A DNA stretch of 64,000 nt from Flavobacterium cupreum. Lineage in GTDB: Bacteria; Bacteroidota; Bacteroidia; Flavobacteriales; Flavobacteriaceae. Below are positions 57,548 to 64,000 of this stretch, one piece after another. The translations under genes were made by a program, and so were the position numbers. The stretch's first letter is position 1, and every line of letters starts with the position of its first letter. The notes below the pieces were generated by a model that ran no database searches, was not told where the DNA came from, and saw only the letters and a program-made list of their open reading frames with translations. Location of the stretch: the NCBI RefSeq assembly GCF_003996965.1, contig NZ_QWDM01000020.1, forward strand, positions 1 to 64,000, given 5' to 3'.

Positions 57548-59374
57548 TTATTTATATTCTACAACTCTTGGTTTGGCCAGCTCAAAAGTTTGCAGTCCAT
57601 AATCTGTCGTTTCAAAAGTATTGGTTTTCGTAACATTATCGCCCTGCAACGGAATGGTAGGATAGTAGGACAGCGACAGTTGAAAAGAACTGAAAACCAG
57701 ATAATCATTACTGATCACTAAACCTATAGTGAATTTATGGTACGGTTTATTTTTAAACATGGCATGATTTTGACTTCCAAGTATGGCCGCAGTATAATTA
57801 AAAAACGGATTCATACGAAATCCCCAAAGGGCGTGAGGGGCGTAGGTCTGTGTTTGTAAGGACAAAAGTACTTTGCTTGTCCCGTACAAAGCAGTGTTAA
57901 ACCCCGCCAATCCTTCGCGGTCATTAATATTAAGCTGATCGCCAATAACATCGACACGATTGATACCCAATACAAATTTAGGATTAATAAATTGTCTTAT
58001 TTTCCAGTTTCCGATGCTATAGAGTTTTGTAAAATAATTAGATTCAAACAACAAGGTCGTCTGATATGTTTTGGACTGATGAATGAAAGTTCCGGCTTCA
58101 AAATTCATGCTCAGAAATCCCAATCGGTAATAATTACCAAAAGAAAACTGCGCCCCGACATAGGGCCTCCAGAACGTGTTTTTATATTGATACCCAAATG
58201 TGATCCCGTAAATTCTGCCTATGGGGACATCTTCTGTCTGTCCGTTTCTAAAGATATAGCTGTCTTTGACGAACCTTCGCGTATTAACTCCGACACCACT
58301 TAAAATTAATTTTTCATCCGAATAATAATCTGTGGGATCAAAATCCCTGGACGGACTTTCTTTGTAGTCAATATTCAAAAATCGCCCGGATACAATCAGA
58401 TTCGTTATTCCGTTAGCTTCATCTTCAAAAACCTTTGCGGCTTTTCCGGCCCAGAGGTCATGATAATCATACTTAAAAGGCTGAAAATAATAATTTAAAT
58501 CCGGTCCCTGCAAACTATCCCGTCTGAAACTCTGTCCGAGTAATATTCCTCCAGCCCATTTGGTTAAGGGAGAATAAAAGGCCCGTTCGAAATCAACACT
58601 TTTACTATAATTATTGTCGAGATCCATGTTGTATTTTAAGGTCGTACTGATGAACGTATTGACAATATTCGGAACAGTGTAGGTAACATCGCTGCCGTTT
58701 GCACCGTCCTTAAAACGATTGGTAAAACGATAATCCAATTGCTGTCCTGAACCGAAAAAATCTTTTTCTTTCATCCCTACGGCAATCCTGTTGCTTGAAA
58801 AAGACAATCGGGGAATAGTACTCCATGAATCTAAAACACGAATGGTAACATCAATGGAATCCGATTCTTTGCTTACTAGTTTTCTGGTAATTTTTACCGC
58901 AGTCACATATCGCTGCGATCGGATAATACGCTCACTTTCCAGCACTTTATAAGCGTCATAAGGTGTATTTCTTTTAAATAACAGCAGATTATAAATAGCT
59001 ATTTTTTTGGTTTTTAAATGGAGTTTATTACCGGTTCTTTCTCCCCAGTTTCGTGGCATAGCTGTAGAATCTACTACCGAGTGCCCGAAAGGATCCAAAG
59101 TCACTACGTTTATTTTGCGTATGATCTTACCATCGTAATTGGTAGTGTCTTTTTCTATAATTTCAGCTTCTCTTTTTCGCGGTTTATTGGTTCTGAAAAG
59201 CCATTTATGCAGGGTTTTGGTAAACTTGCGCTTTTTAGAATAATTCTGAATTTTTTTATAAACTGCTGCACTGTCTTTAACGGGCTCCTTTTTAGGTTTA
59301 TCTACTTGTGCGCAGACGCTTTGCAGGCACAGGCAAAGTAAAACAGCAATTACTATTTTTAATTTTAGAAACAT
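57548..59374 (-). CDS. BamA/TamA-like outer-membrane beta-barrel protein
   Basis: A 608-residue protein with a signal peptide (cleavage near VCAQ, residue 23). After a basic linker, residues about 80-180 form a POTRA-like alpha/beta domain (IIRKINVVTLDPFGHSVVD, YNLLLFKRNTPYDAYKVLESERIIRSQRYV). The remainder shows alternating strands of an outer-membrane barrel, with repeated aromatic ends. It differs from BamA in having fewer POTRA units. It may act in outer-membrane assembly or lipid traffic, or be a surface-antigen-family protein of other role. It is monocistronic, with no consensus promoter seen. Confidence 0.78.
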   Translation of the reverse strand: MFLKLKIVIAVLLCLCLQSVCAQVDKPKKEPVKDSAAVYKKIQNYSKKRKFTKTLHKWLFRTNKPRKREAEIIEKDTTNYDGKIIRKINVVTLDPFGHSVVDSTAMPRNWGERTGNKLHLKTKKIAIYNLLLFKRNTPYDAYKVLESERIIRSQRYVTAVKITRKLVSKESDSIDVTIRVLDSWSTIPRLSFSSNRIAVGMKEKDFFGSGQQLDYRFTNRFKDGANGSDVTYTVPNIVNTFISTTLKYNMDLDNNYSKSVDFERAFYSPLTKWAGGILLGQSFRRDSLQGPDLNYYFQPFKYDYHDLWAGKAAKVFEDEANGITNLIVSGRFLNIDYKESPSRDFDPTDYYSDEKLILSGVGVNTRRFVKDSYIFRNGQTEDVPIGRIYGITFGYQYKNTFWRPYVGAQFSFGNYYRLGFLSMNFEAGTFIHQSKTYQTTLLFESNYFTKLYSIGNWKIRQFINPKFVLGINRVDVIGDQLNINDREGLAGFNTALYGTSKVLLSLQTQTYAPHALWGFRMNPFFNYTAAILGSQNHAMFKNKPYHKFTIGLVISNDYLVFSSFQLSLSYYPTIPLQGDNVTKTNTFETTDYGLQTFELAKPRVVEYK

Positions 59375-59449
59375 TCAGATGTATTTTGACTTTTACAGAT
59401 TTTGTATGAATGTAAGATAAATATTGCTTATATCTTACAAGAGTGTCAT

Positions 59450-60550
59450 TTAATTTTGAGGATTTACTTTTCTAATTCTCCAGATAAACCTTTTGGGCAT
59501 ATGATTGCCCATTAAATAACCCCAGGGCTCCAGTGATTCTATTCTGTCAAAAATAATTTTTAAAATTGCCAACAACGGTATTGCCAGGAACATACCCGAT
59601 ATTCCGGCCGCCGAACCACCGATTATAATTCCCATAATGGATACAAAGGCGTTTATTTCTACTTTGGAATTAATAATTAACGGCACAAGAATATTATTGT
59701 CAATTAACTGAACAATCAGGTTTACAATTAAAATACTAATAATCACAGATGTTTCTGCAGAGCCGGTAAGCGAGGCTAATATGGTTATAATTCCTGCAGC
59801 AGTAATACCAATATAAGGTATCAGGTTCAGTATTCCGGTGATAAGTCCCAGAAGTATAAAATATTTGACACCGATAATCCAGAGTCCCAGACTGGTTAGG
59901 ACTGAAACTACGATCATTTCTAAAATTAAACTTACGATATAATTATTGATCGAAACCTTTATTTGTGATAAAATGTTTTTCAGGGCAGCATGATTTTCCT
60001 TACTGATTAATTTGACCAGGAAAAGAATAAAATGATCTTTATACAATAAGAATAAAAAAGTATATATTGGGATAATAGTGCAATCTAAAAGAAGATCACT
60101 TATAGATATAATGGCAGAGCCGATAGTCGCATTTCCGTTTTTGACAGAATCCTTGGTGACAGTATCAATATATTTTTTTTGTTCTCCGATGCTAATATTA
60201 AAATTGTCTTTTATGAATTTGTGAATATCAACAAGAAAGGTATTTGCATTCTTTTTTATGGTAGCAAAATCATTTGCCATATCCGTGACTTCATAGGAAA
60301 TGAAAAGCAGGATACCCACAATAAAGGAAGCAAAAAGAATCACACAAAGAATCGCAGCCAGATATCTGGGGAATTTTAATTTCGTGTTTAAAAAGGTAAA
60401 TACAGGAAGTAATAAAACAGAGAACAAAAATGCCATTAATACCGGAGTAATAATATCTTTTCCGATGCAGAAGATAAATGCAAAACAAATTAAACTTACT
60501 AATATCAGAGAAAGTTTTGCATATAAAGGCAATTGTAATGGTCGAGTCAT
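59450..60550 (-). CDS. AI-2E family transporter
   Basis: A 366-residue membrane protein starting at the ATG at 60550 (MTRPLQLPLYAKLSL); the frame extends to a TTG at 60592, but the added residues are not typical. Seven or eight helices are seen, including LAAILCVILFASFIVGILL, the LNLIPYIGITAAGIITILA signature, and the final VPLIINSKVEINAFVSIMGI block. The family covers permeases of varied roles, such as Na+/H+ antiport and autoinducer or peptide export, so the name should not be read as function. It is separated from the MscS gene by 112 bp. Confidence 0.88.
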   Translation of the reverse strand: MTRPLQLPLYAKLSLILVSLICFAFIFCIGKDIITPVLMAFLFSVLLLPVFTFLNTKLKFPRYLAAILCVILFASFIVGILLFISYEVTDMANDFATIKKNANTFLVDIHKFIKDNFNISIGEQKKYIDTVTKDSVKNGNATIGSAIISISDLLLDCTIIPIYTFLFLLYKDHFILFLVKLISKENHAALKNILSQIKVSINNYIVSLILEMIVVSVLTSLGLWIIGVKYFILLGLITGILNLIPYIGITAAGIITILASLTGSAETSVIISILIVNLIVQLIDNNILVPLIINSKVEINAFVSIMGIIIGGSAAGISGMFLAIPLLAILKIIFDRIESLEPWGYLMGNHMPKRFIWRIRKVNPQN

Positions 60551-60662
60551 TTTTTGGGAATTTAAATAAAGTTCAGAGAGTTTGTTAAACAAATATTATA
60601 TTTTATTTAAATAATATTGTTTTAGCTTTTCTGATTTAGTTTATAAAATTCCCATTAAAAAA

Positions 60663-61193
60663 TTAATCAAAAAACTCTTTCTCCTCGTAGTGAACCGGCA
60701 TAATCGAGATGCCTTTCTGCAGTAAAAGATTATTCGGAAAAATGATCTTTTCGCCTTCTTTGGTTCTTAAATTGACGTGGAAAGCGCTAATATCTTCAAT
60801 CTCGGCTTCAATTGGAAAATCCTTATCGTGTATTTTGATAGTATCACCGATTCTAAACGGAAATGAAAAAAATAAAATCATTCCCGAAGTAATATTGCTC
60901 AGAATGGACCATTGCGCAAACATGGCCACACCAATAACGGTTGCAATGGAAGAAACAGTGATAAAAATATCTTTGGTGTCTACTCCCCAAATCACAATCA
61001 GGCTAATGACAACCAGTGTATTCATTAACAAATGAATGTATTTAATTACTAAGTTTGTCCGGTGTTCCAGCAATTGGCTGGAACTGGCATAACGGCGAAT
61101 CAACTTGGCAATAATCATCCTTAGAGCGACTAATGCAATAATGAGAATTCCCGTAGCTACTATTTCCTGACTATATTCTTTAAAAGAAAACAT
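60663..61193 (-). CDS. Short MscS-type mechanosensitive channel
   Basis: A 176-residue protein. Three helices are predicted (about 11-30, 50-69 and 78-110); the pore-lining one is GVAMFAQWSILSNITSGMILFF, followed by the beta domain FRIGDTIKIHDKDFPIEAEIEDI and ending FPNNLLLQKGISIM. The large C-terminal alpha/beta domain of E. coli MscS (286 residues) is absent. Such short forms are common in Bacteroidota. It is the last gene of the minus-strand group, 12 bp after maf. Confidence 0.87.
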   Translation of the reverse strand: MFSFKEYSQEIVATGILIIALVALRMIIAKLIRRYASSSQLLEHRTNLVIKYIHLLMNTLVVISLIVIWGVDTKDIFITVSSIATVIGVAMFAQWSILSNITSGMILFFSFPFRIGDTIKIHDKDFPIEAEIEDISAFHVNLRTKEGEKIIFPNNLLLQKGISIMPVHYEEKEFFD

Positions 61194-61205
61194 ATGTGAT
61201 TTTTT

Positions 61206-61790
61206 TTACACTAAAGTACTCAAATATTGGTAAACTTTAGCCGTTGGAAGCCCCATAACATTTGTATAAGAACCTTCTACTTTGGTAACAGCCATAAAAC
61301 CAAACCATTCCTGTATGCCATAAGCCCCTGCCTTATCGTAGGGTTTGTAATTTTCGATGTAATATAAAATTGCTTCGTCTGATAAATCGCCAAAAGTAAC
61401 TTTGGTAACATCATTGATGACAGTAGAAGCAGTGCTGGTTTTAAAACAAACCGATGTAAAAACCTCATGTGTAGTATTGGACATCGATTTTATCATTTCA
61501 AAAGCTTCTGCGGCACTTTTAGGTTTCCCCAAAGCGCGATTCTGATGCCACACGATGGTATCACTGGTCACTAAAATCTCATTAGGATTTAATTCTCCTT
61601 CAAAAGCGTTTGCCTTTAGGGCAGCCAGGTAATCTGTTATCTCCACGGCTTGTAAGTCGGATGGATATATTTCTTCAATGTCTTTAAGCCTGATTTCAAA
61701 ATCCAAATCCAGGTCTTTAAAAAACTGTTGTCTGCGGGGTGATCCTGAAGCCAGGATTATAGTATATTTTTTTAGTTTTTCTTTAAGCAT
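61206..61790 (-). CDS. maf: Maf family nucleotide pyrophosphatase
   Basis: A 194-residue house-cleaning pyrophosphatase acting on dTTP/UTP or modified nucleotides. The N-terminal ILASGSPRRQQFF, SDTIVWHQNRALGKPKSAAEA, and AGAYGIQEWFG motifs are family hallmarks with the predicted catalytic Asp in TSDTIV. It overlaps the end of the upstream prenyltransferase gene by 8 bases and is followed by the MscS gene after 12 bases, consistent with one transcription unit. Confidence 0.92.
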   Translation of the reverse strand: MLKEKLKKYTIILASGSPRRQQFFKDLDLDFEIRLKDIEEIYPSDLQAVEITDYLAALKANAFEGELNPNEILVTSDTIVWHQNRALGKPKSAAEAFEMIKSMSNTTHEVFTSVCFKTSTASTVINDVTKVTFGDLSDEAILYYIENYKPYDKAGAYGIQEWFGFMAVTKVEGSYTNVMGLPTAKVYQYLSTLV

Positions 61791-62709
61791 TGTATTTAAT
61801 ATTTAGGGCAATAACCAGGATTGATAAAATTCCGAAAAGTAATATTAGTTTTAAAACAGTACTTAAATGATGAAAATCCTTTTGAGATTTCGCACTGAAT
61901 ATTTTTACTATAAAATATAAAAGCGGTGCCAAAACAAAGGCAAAAGCATAAAAAGTAACGATAAAAAGATTGTTTGCTAAAAAGTATTTGTTGGTATAAA
62001 AAAGGCAAAGAATAAATGGAATAATTGCCAGCGCCAAAACAATTTTTGTGGTTCTGCTGATCCCAATGGCAATGGGTAAGGTATTCATTCCCTGATTGTA
62101 ATCGCCATTTACATCCTCAATATCTTTAACTATTTCGCGAATAAAATTAATCATAAAAGCAAATAAGGCATAATCGATCAAAATGGAAAACATACTGGCC
62201 ATCTGAGCCTGATTCTCCCCATTAGTTGCGGGAAAAAGATCAAAAACACCAATGATAATGACACTAAATGATAATAGGGCGGCTACCACAAAATTCCCTA
62301 AAACCATGATTTGCTTTAGTGATGTGGAATAAAAATAAAGCACAGACGCAATAAGAATAAAGAGAACGACAAAACCCGGCCTCATTATGACATTCGATAA
62401 ATAACAGCCAATAGCGACACCGGTAATATTTAACCCGATATAAATATTATAAGCTGCAGTTTCAGAAATTCCTTTTCCGATCACGACATCATTGGGTTTG
62501 TTTATTGTATCTGTGGCAACGTCCATAACATTATTAATTACATAACCCGCTGCCGCTATTAAAACAGTGCTCAGAACCAGAAGACCGTATTGCCAGTCCG
62601 CTAAAGCCAACGGAATATCCTGCTGTTTTAAAAAAGCATAACGAAATAAGAGCTGCATAAAAGCAAGCATCAGTAAGTTTTGATATCGAATGAGTTTGAG
62701 GAATTTCAT
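61783..62709 (-). CDS. UbiA-family prenyltransferase (GGGP geranylgeranyltransferase-like)
   Basis: A 308-residue integral membrane prenyltransferase with nine predicted helices. The first aspartate-rich motif is NNVMDVATD (59-67, N60-x2-D63-x3-D67) and the second is VKDIEDVNGDYNQG (near 195-207); both bind Mg2+-prenyl diphosphate. In Flavobacteriia the equivalent gene is often labelled geranylgeranylglycerol-phosphate geranylgeranyltransferase; a role in quinone or other lipid prenylation is equally possible. The neighbour order UbiA-Maf-MscS with KdsC-like and DUF2520 upstream is a flavobacterial arrangement as far as I recall. Confidence 0.85.
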   Translation of the reverse strand: MKFLKLIRYQNLLMLAFMQLLFRYAFLKQQDIPLALADWQYGLLVLSTVLIAAAGYVINNVMDVATDTINKPNDVVIGKGISETAAYNIYIGLNITGVAIGCYLSNVIMRPGFVVLFILIASVLYFYSTSLKQIMVLGNFVVAALLSFSVIIIGVFDLFPATNGENQAQMASMFSILIDYALFAFMINFIREIVKDIEDVNGDYNQGMNTLPIAIGISRTTKIVLALAIIPFILCLFYTNKYFLANNLFIVTFYAFAFVLAPLLYFIVKIFSAKSQKDFHHLSTVLKLILLFGILSILVIALNIKYNA

Positions 62710-62713
62710 TTTT

Positions 62714-62856
62714 TAAGATTCTGAGTTTTTTTAAGGTTCTGAGTGGTAAGTTACTAAGGTTCTGAATTTTTCATGAAGGTGCAGAGAGGCAAAGGAACAA
62801 AAGTTATTTATTGGTCTGAAAACTGCTATTTAGACTGTGACTGCGACTGAGACTAA
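62714..62856. repeat. Word-like repeats between UbiA and KdsC-like genes
   Basis: Three aag(a/g)ttctga(g/a) copies (62715, 62733, 62756) are followed by gactgtgactgcgactgagact (about 62833). The 12-bp ctaaggttctga at 62754 is the exact reverse complement of bases 47747-47758 in the tcdA downstream array, and the gactgcgact words match 11068-11079. Confidence 0.82.
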
Positions 62857-62860
62857 AAAC

Positions 62861-63388
62861 CTAATCGTGTTTTCCGCTAAAGTGCTCCATCCATTTTCCC
62901 TGTACTTTCATTACCTGCTCGATCACATCACGTGCAGCTCCTTTTCCTCCTTTAACATGTGAAATATAACGGCAGATATTTTTGATTTCAGGGCTTGCAT
63001 CTTGCGGACAGGTGGGTAATCCCACTAACTTCATGACATGAAAATCCGGAATATCATCCCCCATGTAGAGCACATTTTCAGGATTAATTTTATAAGTATC
63101 AGTGTATTCTTTAAAGGTTTTTACTTTATCCGGAGTTCCCAAATGAATGTCGGTAATTCCCAGATTGCGAAGACGAACACGAACACCTTCGTTGCTTCCG
63201 CCAGAAATAATGCAAACATTATAGCCGCTTTCTACCGCCGCTTTCATCGCATAACCATCACGAATATTCATCGTACGAAGAATTTCTCCTTCATTGGTTA
63301 CAAAAACCGAACTGTCTGTAAGCACGCCATCAACATCAAAAACAAACGTCGTGATGTCATTCATTATTTCTTTATAACTTTTTGCCAT
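62861..63388 (-). CDS. kdsC: KdsC-like HAD phosphatase
   Basis: A 175-residue cap-less HAD phosphatase. Motif I FDVDGVLTDSSVF (Asp18, Asp20), IRDGYAMKAAVESGY, ISGGSNEGVRVR and YMGDDIPDFHVMK match KdsC (3-deoxy-D-manno-octulosonate-8-phosphate phosphatase) of LPS core synthesis. No other Kdo genes are near, so a different phosphorylated sugar is possible. Its start overlaps the end of the DUF2520 gene by 17 bases. The 150-bp gap to the UbiA gene is filled by repeats. Confidence 0.88.
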   Translation of the reverse strand: MAKSYKEIMNDITTFVFDVDGVLTDSSVFVTNEGEILRTMNIRDGYAMKAAVESGYNVCIISGGSNEGVRVRLRNLGITDIHLGTPDKVKTFKEYTDTYKINPENVLYMGDDIPDFHVMKLVGLPTCPQDASPEIKNICRYISHVKGGKGAARDVIEQVMKVQGKWMEHFSGKHD

Positions 63389-64000
63389 TATTTTGTATAG
63401 ATTGGGTTAGTATTTTATAAATATTTTTTTGATTTTCAGTGTTTAAATAGTCCAGATGTGCTGCGATCGTCAGGGAATCGTTGCGTTTTGCAGGGCCAGT
63501 CTGAGCATCAGCAGGGTTTAAGGTGTTTATTTTTTCGGCGGTTTCCTGAATCAATGGTCTCAGAATCTCAAACGGAACCTGGTGTTCTTCACAAATTTCC
63601 TGTCCGATCTGGTACAGATGATTGGTAAAATTGTTCACAAAAACTGCCGAAACATGCAATGCTTTTCTCTGATCGGAGTTAATGGCAAATACCACATTTG
63701 ATATACCTTTTGCAGCTGTTTCCAAAACCCGGAAATCAAAAGTATTTTCAGCCTCCAGACACATCGGAACTGCCGAAAAATCTACATCCTTGTCTTTGGA
63801 AAATGTCTGAAGCGGGTAAAAAACACCTTTTCTGTTTTTTGAATCTAAAACCTCAAGTGAAGCCGCGCCGGAGGTGTGGACCACGATTCGGTTTTGAAAA
63901 GGCAATTGCTGCGACACGTCTGAGATCGAATTGTCAGAAACGGCGATAATATATAAATCAGCTTCTTTTAAATCCTCAAAAGAATCGGTAATTTTATCAA
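63372..64000 (-). CDS. Rossmann-fold / DUF2520 protein (5' end beyond the window)
   Basis: The visible 209 codons are open to the window edge; the true start lies beyond position 64000. The first part is the end of an NADP-binding Rossmann domain (ADLYIIAVSDNSISDVS, then NRIVVHTSGAASLEVLD), and the rest is the helical DUF2520 domain (KALHVSAVFVNNFTNHLY, GPAKRNDSLTIAAHL). The layout resembles pyrroline-5-carboxylate reductase or ketopantoate reductase-like dehydrogenases, substrate unknown. It overlaps the KdsC-like gene by 17 bases. Confidence 0.85.
   Translation of the reverse strand, partial: DKITDSFEDLKEADLYIIAVSDNSISDVSQQLPFQNRIVVHTSGAASLEVLDSKNRKGVFYPLQTFSKDKDVDFSAVPMCLEAENTFDFRVLETAAKGISNVVFAINSDQRKALHVSAVFVNNFTNHLYQIGQEICEEHQVPFEILRPLIQETAEKINTLNPADAQTGPAKRNDSLTIAAHLDYLNTENQKNIYKILTQSIQNNGKKL

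Overview
The window is AT-rich chromosomal DNA from a member of the Bacteroidota, most probably Flavobacterium or a close relative. This rests on type IX secretion (T9SS) machinery (PorQ) plus four T9SS type A cargo proteins, promoters of the Bacteroidota TTG-N17-20-TAnnTTTG type, a general lack of Shine-Dalgarno sequences, many flavobacterial families (DUF1684, DUF2807, DUF2911, DUF2520, KdsC-like, a UbiA-type prenyltransferase next to Maf), and word-like intergenic repeats. There is no phage, insertion sequence, integrase, CRISPR array or tRNA. It reads as core genome with one accessory surface-protein island. Layout: 1-260 is the end of an rRNA operon (5S rRNA and terminator), followed by a damaged second copy of the 5S tail and terminator carrying a palindrome. 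260-679 has no gene. 680-2665 holds an NTF2-like secreted protein, an endonuclease III-family protein and an alpha/beta hydrolase. 2809-10045 is a glycogen block (glgA-glgC-glgB, then a GH31 alpha-glucosidase). 10131-12502 has an M48 lipoprotein protease and a UMF1-type MFS transporter. 12645-15531 (minus) is an ECF sigma / membrane anti-sigma-like / two secreted repeat-protein operon. 15815-21937 holds lon, porQ, cmk and a NupG-like transporter. 22136-23925 has two unknown proteins. 24101-25879 is rpsA. 25961-37720 is the most distinctive part: four tandem genes for large secreted proteins, arranged as promoter-A-B-terminator-promoter-C-D-terminator. All share a signal peptide, a conserved C-terminal module and a T9SS sorting domain. 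Three carry leucine-rich repeats and the third carries 13 delta-60 beta-propeller-type repeats. This looks like duplication of a two-gene unit with ectodomain replacement and C-terminal homogenisation within each pair. 37750-44101 holds a lone ExbD, a fasciclin protein, an RhtA-type exporter, a 46-aa small protein, a serine hydrolase with a CBM48-like tail, and a BlaI/M56 (BlaR1-like) pair whose promoter is covered by two dyads. 44255-50260 holds an MFS transporter, DUF1684, TatD, TcdA, a HAD phosphatase, DUF2911 and a four-helix-bundle membrane protein. 50391-54774 (minus) is a PIG-L deacetylase / 35-aa membrane peptide / sodium:solute symporter operon. 54956-60550 holds a LVIVD lipoprotein, a His/Asp-rich protein, a BamA-like outer-membrane protein and an AI-2E family transporter. 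60663-64000 (minus) is DUF2520 (cut by the window edge), KdsC-like, UbiA-type prenyltransferase, Maf and MscS. How they work together: the glg genes build and remodel glycogen. PorQ belongs to the system that exports and anchors the four cargo proteins encoded about 7 kb downstream. The BlaI/M56 and ECF-sigma units are probable envelope-sensing switches. All functions are inferred from reading the sequence; no database search was possible.
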